NCBI GenBank assembly: GCA_021234155.1
Contig: JAJEKV010000035.1
Location: 3,176,224-3,240,223, forward strand
Direction of reading: 5' to 3'
From: Isoetes taiwanensis
Lineage: Eukaryota; Streptophyta; Lycopodiopsida; Isoetales; Isoetaceae
DNA: 64,000 nucleotides
Positions within the stretch are counted from its first letter, which is position 1. The number at the start of each line of letters is the position of its first letter. This document shows, piece after piece, positions 1-10,867 of the stretch. The notes under the pieces were generated by a model. The model was not told the DNA's origin, searched no databases, and saw only the letters and a program-made list of their open reading frames with translations. A program made the position numbers and the translations under genes.

Positions 1-615
1 CTACTGCAATGGAAGATACAACTACAAAAATATGCTCAACAAATTTGGATCTCCGGATACACTTGGTGAGATCTACCTAAATTCTGATGTGTACAAAATC
101 CATAGTCAGCAAATGACACGAGTATACACTTGTTATTTTTGGTAGAAGGCATGTTGTTAAGACTTAAACTATGCCAAATGGTTCGATACAAGTAGAATTT
201 TAAAATTTTGAGATGGTTTATCCTAAAAATCTACAGGCTTAAAACTATGATACTTTAAAAGCTGAAAGTTTTTCATAGGAAATTATATGATGTTATACTC
301 AACTTGTGACTTTGCGAAATATGAATATAATGGAAAATTCACTCTCTTTAAAGTTACATGCATGGTGACTCTACATCAGGTTATATTATGTTATATTATA
401 AAATTGTACATTGATATGAATATATGAGTATGTTGCAAACTTGAGAAGATGGATTCCTTTTGATTTATTACTTATGCATGGGAATAGGAGTACCTGATGT
501 GGCCTGGCTTAAAAACCCAGGGTAGATATTGGGAAATATGTGCTCACTCTGAACGAAGTCTTTTAATTGTTTTTTTAAAACATTAATTGTACATAGTCTT
601 TGTGAGAACATCATC
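1..615 (+). mobile_element. E0: 3' part of a Penelope-like array unit, S2-ended
   Basis: This is the tail of a unit whose 5' part lies outside the window. The first ~110 bases, including TTGGTGAGATCT near 70, match the region after S1 in E12 (about 47940-48050). The end carries S2 (490-615) of the type seen in E1, E2 and E3, so the unit looks mosaic. No coding sequence is visible. It ends directly in a (GAA)36 tract. Confidence 0.75.
490..615 (+). promoter_or_regulatory. S2 structured RNA motif (E0)
   Basis: Outer stem GATGT/ACATC, hairpin CCTGG/CCAGG, and a long arm closed by CTCAC/GTGAG that contains CTGAACGA and TAGTCT. It ends CATCGAAG, where the GAA tract begins. The same architecture recurs in 12 other places in this array. 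Confidence 0.6.
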
Positions 616-723
616 GAAGAAGAAGAAGAAGAAGAAGAAGAAGAAGAAGAAGAAGAAGAAGAAGAAGAAGAAGAAGAAGAAGAAGAAGAAGAAGAAGAAG
701 AAGAAGAAGAAGAAGAAGAAGAA
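616..723 (+). repeat. (GAA)36 junction tract
   Basis: Pure GAA, 36 units, joining E0 to E1. The poly-Glu, poly-Lys and poly-Ser frames through such tracts are not proteins. Confidence 0.98.
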
Positions 724-2793
724 ATTGATTCTTCCAAAAAATATCGCACTGAAATTGAGTGAGCCTAACTGAGCTCTTAAAAAATTATTTGATGGATATG
801 CTTGCATGTCTTTTGTATGCTCCTATTTGTGCTACAATTGATGACTACTTTAGTTCTATGTCTTTGCATATGCATTAAGATTATATTTTTTTAGGGAGAA
901 TATAGACCATTAAAAGAAAAGAGGCCTTTTAATTTTACATAGGGCACACACATTTATGCCTTTATAGGTTTTTTTTAAAGAATCAATCTTGTACCTAGAT
1001 TGGATAGAGAATTTATTGGTGGTCTTAATTTGAAGACCCAATAATGTGACGTTTCATATACTCCATTGCAAAAAAAAAGATCCTTGTAATTAATGTGCAC
1101 GTCTCTTTTATAGTAGACACCTATGCATTTGACATATAATTTGTTTGAGAACATCCAAAGCATTTATTTGTGGCAGCCAATTTCGTACATACACATACCA
1201 GGTTAAAAAGGTAAAGGAGGAGCTAAAACTTATTAAGGCATGGGACGACCTATGCTTAGAATGTGCCGCTAGGGTTTGATATGCACAAGTATTCTCATTT
1301 CAATGGGGCCAATCCAAATATGGCATTGCAAATGCAAAGGCGAAGACCGTGTATGAGCGGTTATGCAAAAATCGGACCTCTGCTATACAGATATAGCACA
1401 AACGGCTTACTTTGGAAGGATGCTTGCACTGCAAAATGCAACAAATGCACCTGGCCGATGCCGAAAATGATGTAGGCATGTATATGCTCTGCCGAAATGG
1501 CATGGTATCTTGATCACGATGCATATTCAAATGCTAAGACTGGCTGGACTGAACTTTTGCAAAGTGACAAAATGACAAGCGGTTGAGTTATATGCCACAA
1601 CTTCAAACTCGGGTTTGCTTGCATTGTTTTCAAGTGAAAGTTTTGAAGTTAAGCTAGATTACGATATTTGTTCGAGAGATATATATCCGTTCAAGGCATC
1701 GCTTAGATCTACGATGCTAAGAAATAGAAATGGAAAACTGAAGTTAAAATATAAAAAACGTGGTTATGGATACGTGCTTAAACTATTTAAACTTTAAGCG
1801 AAAGCCTTTTCTAAGTTCGTCATAGATTAGTGGGCCTTATGAAAAAGTCTAATCATCCCTTGCATGTATAAGCGAAGGTTTTCTTCCATTAGATAATATT
1901 CATCCCCTCTATATATGCGTTTATATATGCTTAAGTTGTGCATAGACCGACTCTTTTTTGCTAAATATGGTCTGATCTTTATGGATTGATGAAATAATTA
2001 ATATGAAAATCTACTCTTAGCTATCTTGCTATGTTAGATCTTCTGATCGCAGTGTTATTCAAGGGCCAGCCTTTAAACAAAAGAGTGTTGATGGGCTGTA
2101 GTGTTTTAACCGCTATACACCCGCCGTTGATTGCCTTCCGTGAGGTGATTAAGCCGCATGGTAAGGTAACACATGGTTATATGATGATGGTTCTGATTTT
2201 AAACTACCGATAAGTTGTCATGTTAATCGCTTTGAGGCATAAGGTACTCATGCCATTTTCCTTAATTGTATTGCCTCTTTGTTATGCATGTACCACCTAT
2301 AGCTTAGGTTGGCCTGGATATCTTGAAAGCGGATAAGGGGAGATCACATGACTAATGCATGGCGTCAAATCCCCGATTCCTTTGCTAGATAACACGGAAT
2401 AAAGCCTATATCCGAACTTTATCTACTCACCTTTTTTTTTTATAAAAAGGAGCCCAAAAACCGTATTTGTCATATTCCATTTATTCTTTGATGTAGCCCA
2501 TCTTGGTTTCACTGTCATAACAGTTACAGCTCCTCCCTTTACCCATAAATTGGGGATAAACCTGATAGTACCGTCTGATACACTAAGTTAATGATATGAG
2601 GAGATATTTATGGAGCCCCACATGATTTAAAATGCTTTCTTCCTTAACTCTGTTAACTAGATGCCTATTATAATATACACCATATTGGTGTGAGATATGA
2701 GCTAGGTAAAGAGTTAGATCAGCCTACTTTAACCTACTGATAATTTTGTGGCTCTAGTGGGTTAAACTTATGATAGGTCTGCTGAAAATAATA

Positions 2794-2906
2794 GGTGAAG
2801 GGCGATAAGCCTAGGTGTTCTATGACTTACCGACCGGCTAGTTACCAATATGTTGCTAACTTTGTCCTTGTTTGGGTGCAAGTAACCAGAACACTCTCTC
2901 CTGGTG
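2794..2906 (+). promoter_or_regulatory. S1 pseudoknot motif (E1)
   Basis: Begins GGTGAAGGGCGATAAGCC. The pseudoknot stem GTGTTCT/AGAACAC is intact and GCTAAC precedes GGGTGCAAG. The GGGCG/CGCCC stem is broken here (CGACCGGC), and the usual TGCAG is TGCAAG. Confidence 0.55.
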
Positions 2907-3500
2907 TTATTTTCAGATGCTATTTGCTATTTGGTACAATCGAGGGGCCGTATGATGAAGATGGCCCACTATAATGGTTGTACAATTACTTGGTGAGATC
3001 TTCCCTTTTGATGGATAAATGAACAAAAGGGCACAAGTTAGCTATTGAATGTCGTATTAATGACTTTCCTTTGGACCCCTTAATCGGGCCGGTTTGCTCC
3101 TCATGATGCATAAACTCAAAAATCAGGACAAGGAGGATTACAGCTTTTAAATAGTCTTTGTTCTTGAAAACAAAAACCCGAGTGGTGATTTTTACGTAGA
3201 TGTTATCAATAACTTTGAATATTGCGCACTTATGTCTATTTATGAAATGTGAATGGAAAATATATTTGAATACTTGGATGACATATAAAGCTAATATAAA
3301 TCTAAAATGAAAATCGAAAAAAGACGTCTTTGAAAAAATGATTATATTAAATTAATACAAGTGATTATCGTGACAACCTAAATTGGGAAGGGAAGTAAGT
3401 CGATATTTTGAACATGGAATGAATATACATATGGATCTATTGGAACTTGAAACTGAACTTCTTAAATCGATTGTGCTATAAGACCTGTATATGGGAGTAG

Positions 3501-3627
3501 GAGTACCTGATGTGGCCTGGCTTAAAACACCAGGGTAGATATTGGGAAATGTGTACTCACTCTGAACGAAGTCATTTAATTGTCTTGTACATTATTTGAA
3601 TGTAGTCTTTGTGAGAACATAATAGTA
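3501..3627 (+). promoter_or_regulatory. S2 structured RNA motif (E1)
   Basis: CCTGG/CCAGG hairpin, then the CTCAC/GTGAG arm with CTGAACGA. The final CGAAG is changed to TAGTAGAAG before the GAA tract. Confidence 0.55.
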
Positions 3628-3768
3628 GAAGAAGAAGAAGAAGAAGAAGAAGAAGAAGAAGAAGAAGAAGAAGAAGAAGAAGAAGAAGAAGAAGAAGAAG
3701 AAGAAGAAGAAGAAGAAGAAGAAGAAGAAGAAGAAGAAGAAGAAGAAGAAGAAGAAGAAGAAGAAGAA
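3628..3768 (+). repeat. (GAA)47 junction tract
   Basis: Pure GAA, 47 units, joining E1 to E2. Confidence 0.98.
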
Positions 3769-5030
3769 AAATCTTGGAATATTGCATATATATAATAATA
3801 CGTCTACATTTGTGTGGATATGGAGAGATAATATTTGAATAAACAAGAGCATGGCTATTTCCTTGGGGGAACTTGTAAGATACAAGTTACATTAACGAAT
3901 TACTTTTAAGTGAAATATTATAGTTGTGGGGCTCATTAAGATGTGATATGGAAAAAAGCATGTGATATGGCAATAAGCATGGCAAGGGATACACGTTATT
4001 GTTGTGTGAAATATTTTATTGGAAAAAGTGTGTGATAAGGCAATGTTGGTGCATGGGCACAAAATGCATTAAATACCACTTTGACTAGTGGTTTAAAGTA
4101 CCTTGGAGATAGTGTATGGAAATTATAGTGATATTGATGGGTTTTAAGACGTATATGCAAATCTTAGACTTTTATTGATAAAGGCACAGAATTGAGGCTA
4201 ATAGCAGAGGCTATAGTCTTAAGATAGCATAATCCAGAGGAGTCAAAATTAATTGCGTGCATGCTACTTTAAAGGGAAAATAAGATACTAGATTGTATTG
4301 GGATAAGACGACCATGGGCATGGGCATGCTATATGGCAAAACTAGGTTTAGGGCTAATAGCCGAAAATAGACGTGCAAAAAAACAGATGGCATAGAAAAG
4401 CTTGTTGGTGTTAAAGGCCGCAAATGCTTGGGTCGCTCATACTCTTGGGTGCACAAAAAGAAAAAAAAGTGCTTGGCTACATTTGCATTGCCGCAATTTG
4501 TGGCCGCTTCCAAAACTGGCTGTGGGTTTGCACAGAGCAGATCGAACTACTCTTGGATGGAATGTACATGCTGTTTTGCATCTAAAGAAGCTGAGTTCCA
4601 GAGGCATCTAGCATCTGAATATGCCGTGAAGGAAAGTTGAAGCGCATTTTCAGCTGATGTTGCCAGCCCAGGACGTTTTTGGATATGGTGGCTGTCTGGT
4701 GGCATAAAGAACAAGGCTACCATTTGTACATGGAGGAAGATCTGATGCAAAACTATGAACTAGGAGGCGGTTCTTATCAGGTCAGGAATAATTTCTTTAC
4801 TTAGAACAAACTCATAAATGAGCAGGTCATTTGATATTTGTGTTCTATTTATGGCTTACGATCCCAAAACTGGCGTTTTTCTTAAAAGGGATATATGGTC
4901 CAGGTCTGATATTTGCTTTCTCTTTACAATAAGAATAGCATTAATTCTTGCTGCATGCGTCTCATTGTTGGGACTGTTTTAAGAGATCAATCTATCTAAT
5001 ATCTACTGCGAACTTCTTGCATATGCATTA

Positions 5031-5351
5031 GGGTAAAAGCATGCTACGGTGTACCACTTTTGGAACCCTCAAAAGTACCTACACTGGGTACTTTTAAAAC
5101 GGGTACTTTCTGTTTTTTCTTTCCATTAAAGCAATCGAAATTTTTTGAATTGAAGGTCAGTAACATGCCAATCTATAGTACTAGAGGATAACAATACTAT
5201 TAGAAACTAAAATAAATGAATTAACTCTCAAACTTATTATTTATTGTGGCATTTATGCAAGTTCCCAGTACCCAGTGTTGGGTACTTTTCTGGGTAGTTT
5301 CGCACTCCCTAAAAAGTACTTTAGATGGTACACCCTAGCATGCTTTCACCC
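5031..5351. mobile_element. 321-bp MITE (terminal inverted repeats) inside E2
   Basis: The ends form a ~25-bp inverted repeat: left GGGTAAAAGCATGCTACGG, right complement GGGTGAAAGCATGCTAGGG, continuing with GTGTACCA on both sides. ATTA flanks both ends (5027-5030 and 5352-5355) as a likely target duplication. Interior repeats of GGGTACTTTT; no ORF. Superfamily not assigned. Confidence 0.7.
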
Positions 5352-5731
5352 ATTACTATGATTTGGAATCTACATAGATGGTGGACACAAGGGAAACCAT
5401 ATTAATCTTCTTCCCTTTATCCTTTGATTTTGCCCATGATATTTGCATGGCTGTGATAGTTGCTGCTCCTCTATGTACCCTTAAATGTGCTATTAACCTG
5501 ATAAAAATTGTTTGATGCACTTTACTGATATTGGGTTACAGATATTGGTGGAGCCTCACATGTAATATTGTGCTTTCTTACTTAACTCAGTTATCTAGCT
5601 GCCTTTAAAACTATACACCATATTAGTGTATGACATTAGCTTGGATTTGAGTTTAAACAGCCTACATTAACCTGCTGATTTATTTGTGGCTCCAGTGGGT
5701 TATAATTATGATTGGTTGGCTGAAAATAATA

Positions 5732-5850
5732 GGTGAAGGGCGATAAGCCGGAGTGTTCTACTGCTTACCTGACGCCCCTTGGCTAGTTACCAATATGTTG
5801 CTAACTTTGTCATTGTTTGGGTGCAGGTAACCAGAACACTCTCTCCTGGT
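5732..5850 (+). promoter_or_regulatory. S1 pseudoknot motif (E2)
   Basis: Stems GGGCG/CGCCC, TAAGC/GCTTA, GTTACC/GGTAAC and pseudoknot GAGTGTTCT/AGAACACTC. GCTAAC branch point and TGCAG|GTAACC at 5822-5832. A GTGAGATC donor-like site follows at 5936, making a 109-nt potential exon. Confidence 0.65.
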
Positions 5851-6368
5851 GTTGTTTTCAGTTGATGGTTGCATTTGCTACAATCGAGGGACTGGATGAA
5901 GATAACGGCCCACTCTATGGTTGTAGAAATAATTGGTGAGATCTCCCCTTTGGTGGATAAATGAACAAAAAGGGGGCAAGTTAATTATTGAATGTTATAC
6001 ATTAACATTCCTTTGAGCTACCATTTGCTCTGCATGATGCATAAGTTCTGAAATTTGTAACATAAACGGTTGTGGGCTGGATTTATAGCTATTCGTGAAA
6101 AATAGATGTTGATAAAAAGAATTTCCTGACATGACCTTACTGATTTTGACTACAGATTTCTATCTTGCTATGAACTATGAAAAGAAAAAAATATTGAGTT
6201 ATATTGATGAACAAGAGGACGAATTTACACTTATTCAAGCTTTTTATGAATAGAAACAAGGATATGAATGGTTGTACATTATGTTATGATTTAAAGTTAA
6301 ATATTCCTGAATATGTCTGATGCAAGTCTATATTTTAAGTTCCAAAAAATAAATGTACATGGGAGTAG

Positions 6369-6490
6369 GAGTACCTGATGTGGCCTGGCTTAAAAACCCA
6401 GGGTAGATATTGGGAAATATGTGCTCACTCTGAACGAAGTCTTTTAATTGTTTTTTAACTTTAATTGTACGTAGTCTTTGTGAGAACATC
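6369..6490 (+). promoter_or_regulatory. S2 structured RNA motif (E2, read through into internal region)
   Basis: Same fold as in E0. Here CGAAGAAGAA is followed by the internal region (CTGTGACATC) instead of a long GAA tract. Confidence 0.6.
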
Positions 6491-6516
6491 ATCGAAGAAG
6501 AAACTGTGACATCTAT

Positions 6517-6536
6517 TTGGTGGAGGTATCCAGCAA
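6517..6536 (+). promoter_or_regulatory. S3 hairpin (E2)
   Basis: TTGGTGGA/TCCAGCAA with a 4-nt loop and one G-G mismatch. It is the counterpart of the S3 hairpins in E4, E6, E7, E8 and E12. Confidence 0.5.
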
Positions 6537-7094
6537 ACACATCATTTCTGAAACCATGAAATACTGCTGATTCTATAATTAGTTTTGGCATAACTAACTA
6601 TGATTATGATTTATTACAGCAGAATGGTAGGTGGTGGATATAATTTGCTAATCTGGAATGTGGGGCTATTGGAAATGCTCCTAAAAAAGCTGTCTAGCCT
6701 ACCTTGTACCTTAATCTCTTTGAAAAACCAGGTTAGAGTGATTGTCATCTGCTTTTGGATAAAGAAATATTACATGCTTTTTTATCATAAAGTAAGATTT
6801 GCTAAGTTATGATCTTGAATAGTCATAACTGGTTGGGGTTTGTGGTTCATAGTGCCATAAAACCTATATAATACAATAATTGGATGTTGGCCCACTGTGC
6901 CATATTCAAATGATGCCTTTGTGGCAATACACCTTTCCTGCTGAAATAAAACCTCTGTACATGCTTTTGTACATGTGCTGGCATACAATATTTAACATTC
7001 TGTGAATGTTGGCTGGAAATAAGCGTCCAGGTGTATATTTAATATGCATGGTTGGCATTAATTTAATGAGTGCTGGTTCTTTTCTTCTGGGTAA

Positions 7095-7178
7095 GGAAGT
7101 AGGACCCCTCCTTTTATAGGGGGGTCCTACTCTCCTATAAAAAAGATGGGTCCTACATCCTGAGGGAGGGATGTGGGA
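7095..7178 (+). terminator. Double-hairpin 3' end of E2
   Basis: First hairpin GTAGGACCCCTCC/GGGGGGTCCTAC; second built on CATCC/GGATG around GAGGGA. It lies immediately before GTGGGA and the GAA tract. Its role as an RNA 3' end is inferred from its fixed position. Confidence 0.6.
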
Positions 7179-7208
7179 GAAGAAGAAGAAGAAGAAGAAG
7201 AAGAAGAA
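7179..7208 (+). repeat. (GAA)10 junction tract
   Basis: Pure GAA, 10 units, after a hairpin-type end; joins E2 to E3. Confidence 0.97.
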
Positions 7209-8473
7209 GGAAAATCTTGGAATATTGCATATATATATAATAATACGTCTACATTTGTGTGGATATGGAGAGATAATATTTGAATAAACAAGAGCATGGC
7301 TATTTCCTTGGGGGAACTTGTAAGATACAAGTTACATTAACGAATTACTTTTAAGTGAAATATTATAGTTGTGGGGCTCATTAAGATGTGATATGGAAAA
7401 AAGCATGTGATATGGCAATAAGCATGGCAATGGATACACGTTATTGTTGTGGGAAATATTTTATTGGAAAAAGTTGGTGATAAGGCAATGTTGGTGCATG
7501 GGCACCAAATGCATTAAATACCATTTTGACTAGTGGTCTAAAGTACCTTGGAGATAGTGTATGGAAATTATAGTGATATTGATGTGTTTTAAGATATATG
7601 CAAATCTTAGACTTTAATTGATAAAGGCACAAAATCGAGGCTAATAGAAGCTATATTCTTATGATAGCATAATGAAAGGAGTCAAAATTAATTGCATGCA
7701 TGCTTGCTACTTTAGAGGAAAAATAAGATACTCGATTGTATTGGGATAAGACGACCATAGGCATGCTATATGGAAAAACTAGGTTTAGGGCTAATAGGTG
7801 AAAATAGACTTGTGCAAAAAAAACAAATGGCAAAGAAAAGCTTGTTGGCGGCAAAGGCCGCAAATGCTCATGTCGCTCATGCTCTTGGTTGCACAAACAA
7901 AGAAAAAAATGCTTGGCCGCATTTGCATGGCTACATTTTGTGGCCATTTCCAAAACTGGCTGCTGGTTTGCACAGAGCAGATCGATCTGCTCTTGGATGG
8001 AATGTACATGCTTGTTTTGCATCTAAAGAAGCCGAGTTCCGTTCGGGCATCTAGCATCTGAATATGCCGTGAAGGAAAGTTGAAGCGCATTTTCAGCTGA
8101 TGTTGCCAGCCCAGGACGTTTTTGGATATGGTGGCTGTCTGGTGGCATAAAGAACAAGGCTACCATTTGTACATGGAGGAAGATCTGATGCAAAACTATG
8201 AACTAGGAGGCGGTTCTTATCAGGTCAGGAATAATTTCTTTACTTAGAACAAACTCATAAATGAGCAGGTCATTTGATATTTGTGTTCTATTTATGGCTT
8301 ACGATCCCAAAACTGGCGTTTTTCTTAAAAGGGATATATGGTCCAGGTCTGATATTTGCTTTCTCTTTACAATAAGAATAGCATTAATTCTTGCTGCATG
8401 CGTCTCATTGTTGGGACTGTTTTCAGAGATCAATCTATCTAATATCTACTGCGAACTTCTTGTATATGCATTA

Positions 8474-8794
8474 GGGTAAAAGCATGCTACGGTGTACCAC
8501 TTTTGGAACCCTCAAAAGTACCTACACTGGGTACTTTTAAAACGGGTACTTTCTGTTTTTTCTTTCCATTAAAGCAATCGAAATTTTTTGAATTGAAGGT
8601 CAGTAACATGCCAATCTATAGTACTAGAGGATAACAATACTATTAGAAACTAAAATAAATGAATTAACTCTCAAACTTATTATTTATTGTGGCATTTATG
8701 CAAGTTCCCAGTACCCAGTGTTGGGTACTTTTCTGGGTAGTTTCGCACTCCCTAAAAAGTACTTTAGATGGTACACCCTAGCATGCTTTCACCC
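8474..8794. mobile_element. 321-bp MITE inside E3
   Basis: Same element, ends and insertion point as in E2, with ATTA on both sides. It therefore inserted before E2 and E3 diverged. Confidence 0.7.
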
Positions 8795-9173
8795 ATTACT
8801 ATGATTTGGAATCTACATAGATGGTGGACACAAGGGAAACCATATTAATCTTCTTCCCTTTATCCTTTGATTTTGCCCATGATATTTGCATGGCTGTGAT
8901 AGTTGCTGCTCCTCTATGTACCCTTAAATGTGCTATTAACCTGATAAAAATTGTTTGATGCACTTTACTGATATTGGGTTACAGATATTGGTGGAGCCTC
9001 ACATGTAATATTGTGCTTTCTTACTTAACTTCGCTTATCTAGTCGCCTTTAAAACTATACACCATATTAGTGTATGACATTAGCTTGGATTTGAGTTTAA
9101 ATGTTACATTAACCTCTGATTTATTTGTGGCTCCAATTGGGTTATAATTATGATTGGTTGGCTGAAAATAATA

Positions 9174-9288
9174 GGTGAAGGCGATAAGCGGTGTTCTCTT
9201 GCTTACACCCGACGCCTTTGGCTAGTTACCAATATGTTGCTAACTTTGTCATTGTTTGGGTGCGGTAACCGAACACTCTCTCACGGTG
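9174..9288 (+). promoter_or_regulatory. S1 motif, degraded copy (E3)
   Basis: Aligned to E2 S1 but reads TGCGGTAACC for TGCAGGTAACC and lacks several bases at former CAG/CTG sites. GTGTTC/GAACAC remains. Confidence 0.45.
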
Positions 9289-9802
9289 TTGTTTTCGGTT
9301 GATGGTTGCATTTGCTACAATCGAGGGACCGGATGAAGATAACGGCCCACTCTATGGTTGTAGAAATAATTGGTGAGATCTCCCTTTGGTGGATAAATGA
9401 ACAAAAAGGGGCAAGTTAATTATTGAATGTTATACATTAACATTCCTTTGAGCTACCATTTGCTCTGCATGATGCATAAGTTCTGAAATTTGTAACATAA
9501 ACGGTTGTGGGTTTGGATTTATAGCTATTCGTGAAAAATAGATGTTGATAAAAAGAATTTCCTGACATGACCTTACTGATTTTGACTACAGATTTCTATC
9601 TTGCTATGAACTATGAAAAGAAAAAAATATTGAGTTATATTGATGAACAAGAGGACGAATTTACACTTATTCAAGCTTTTATGAATAGAAACAAGGATAT
9701 GAATGGTTGTACATTATGTTATGATTTAAAGTTAAATATTCCCGAATATGTCTCGATGCAAGTCTATATTTTAAGTTCCAAAAATAAATGTACATGGGAG
9801 TA

Positions 9803-9928
9803 GGAGTACCTGATGTGGCCTGGCTTAAAAACCCAGGGTAGATATTGGGAAATATGTGCTCACTCTGAACGAAGTCTTTTAATTGTTTTTTAACTTTAAT
9901 TGTACGTAGTCTTTGTGAGAACATCATA
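9803..9928 (+). promoter_or_regulatory. S2 structured RNA motif (E3)
   Basis: TGATGT/ACATCA outer stem, CCTGG/CCAGG hairpin, CTCAC/GTGAG arm; GAA tract begins at once. Confidence 0.6.
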
Positions 9929-10090
9929 GAAGAAGAAGAAGAAGAAGAAGAAGAAGAAGAAGAAGAAGAAGAAGAAGAAGAAGAAGAAGAAGAAGAAGAA
10001 GAAGAAGAAGAAGAAGAAGAAGAAGAAGAAGAAGAAGAAGAAGAAGAAGAAGAAGAAGAAGAAGAAGAAGAAGAAGAAGAAGAAGAAGAA
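9929..10090 (+). repeat. (GAA)54 junction tract
   Basis: Pure GAA, 54 units, the longest in the window; joins E3 to E4. Confidence 0.98.
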
Positions 10091-10708
10091 GGAGGAGACT
10101 TAGGTTAAAACCATTAAAAGGAAAAATTTGATGGACTTGTATGAAGATATATGATTTATATTTTTTGGGGGTCACATCATCTTTTTAATGCTAAGGATCT
10201 TCCAATTCTGGCTCTTTATTTGATTATCTCACATAAGACCCAATGGGGCTTGATGTATTTAGGTGCATTTTGGGATGTTGGCATACCTTAAGAGACGTTG
10301 GGAGTTTTGCCTACTAAGGATGGCTAAATTGCAAAAGGGTCGGATACAACAAAAATTACAATGGTGAATATGCTTTTAAACGAAATATTATTTTATGATA
10401 TTTTTCTCCTCTCACGTATCATCGAGTTATGTTAAACGGCGAGTTATGGCGTCAAAGACCAAAGGATAGAACTGACCATGACTGGACCCTAGATTTTGTC
10501 AGGGAATTTCTCGAGCTTACTTCCCAATAAAATAGTTGGTGGCTCTTTAACATAAACTGTGGTGGCCATTAATGCTAGGATATGCAAGATTCATGAACTT
10601 ATACATTCTGAAATGGCGCACAAATTATTCCTGAATCTTGTTTGCCGCCTCCGCTTGTGTTACGAAAATATTTTGCTGTGACTGGTGTGGCCATTTCAAC
10701 GATTTGCC

Positions 10709-10867
10709 ATGCCTAAGGGTGTTTATCAGAGGGGTCCCGGTAAGAAAAACAAAGGGCCTAACGATGGTGGACTACCTCAGAAAAAGTTTGAAAGGAATGG
10801 CTTCAACAAAAGGCCTAATACGGGTGGAGCTACTTCCAGCATGCAAAAGAGAGGATCTTCAAATCAG
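10709..10867 (+). CDS. Small basic MPKGVY ORF (putative first exon)
   Basis: The frame starts MPKGVYQRGPGKKNK and gives 53 codons up to CAG|GTTGATC at 10867/10868, exactly in phase 0. It is rich in K, R, G, N and Q, so it is probably disordered and may bind nucleic acid. Related ORFs with the same MPKG(V/A)Y start and a following donor-like site occur in E5, E6, E11 and E13, and a short one in E10. The ORF1 acceptor at 13116/13117 is also phase 0, so splicing would fuse this peptide to ORF1 in frame. That splice is inferred. If unspliced, the frame ends at 10897. No known domain recognised. Confidence 0.5.

Larger units (their letters stand above)
724..3627 (+). mobile_element. E1: array unit, S2-ended, no ORF1/ORF2
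   Basis: A solo unit of 2.9 kb that starts directly after the GAA tract, carries S1 (2794-2906) and S2 (3501-3627), and ends in (GAA)47. A small frame at 1263-1475 starts MPLGFDMHKY in the place where other units have MPKGVY; kinship is possible but weak. I see nothing else coding. Confidence 0.75.
3769..7178 (+). mobile_element. E2: non-autonomous unit with complete 3' hairpin end
   Basis: Same family as E3. Order: 5' region, MITE insertion (5031-5351), S1 (5732-5850), S2 (6369-6490), S3 hairpin (6517-6536), ~560 bp without an ORF, double hairpin (7095-7178), short (GAA)10. The small ORF that E3 has near 7827 is broken here (ATG GCA TAG near 4388). The donor-like CAG|GTCAGG after it is kept. 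ORF1 and ORF2 are absent, so it is a deletion derivative that kept both ends. Confidence 0.75.
7209..9928 (+). mobile_element. E3: S2-ended unit of the E2 family
   Basis: Near-identical to the first 2.7 kb of E2, including the MITE (8474-8794). A small ORF (7827-8054, starts MAKKS) occupies the place of the MPKGVY ORF of other families and is followed by CAG|GTCAGG near 8221. S1 9174-9288 and S2 9803-9928. Between about 9030 and 9300 this copy differs from E2 at many CAG/CTG sites, which damages S1; this may be a sequence error. Confidence 0.75.

Noticed and set aside
468-807. Poly-Ser, poly-Phe and poly-Lys reading frames over the GAA tract (and similar ones at every other tract)
   Set aside because: They are only the six-frame translation of (GAA)n/(TTC)n.
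4402-4640. Overlapping 69-70 codon frames in E2
   Set aside because: The matching ORF of E3 has an early stop here and the frames are not conserved between the two copies.
9803-9928. S2 as a hammerhead ribozyme, as found in other Penelope-like elements
   Set aside because: CTGATG occurs in several copies, but CUGANGA...GAAA in the right places does not, and the CTGATG is not conserved in E6, E10 and E12.
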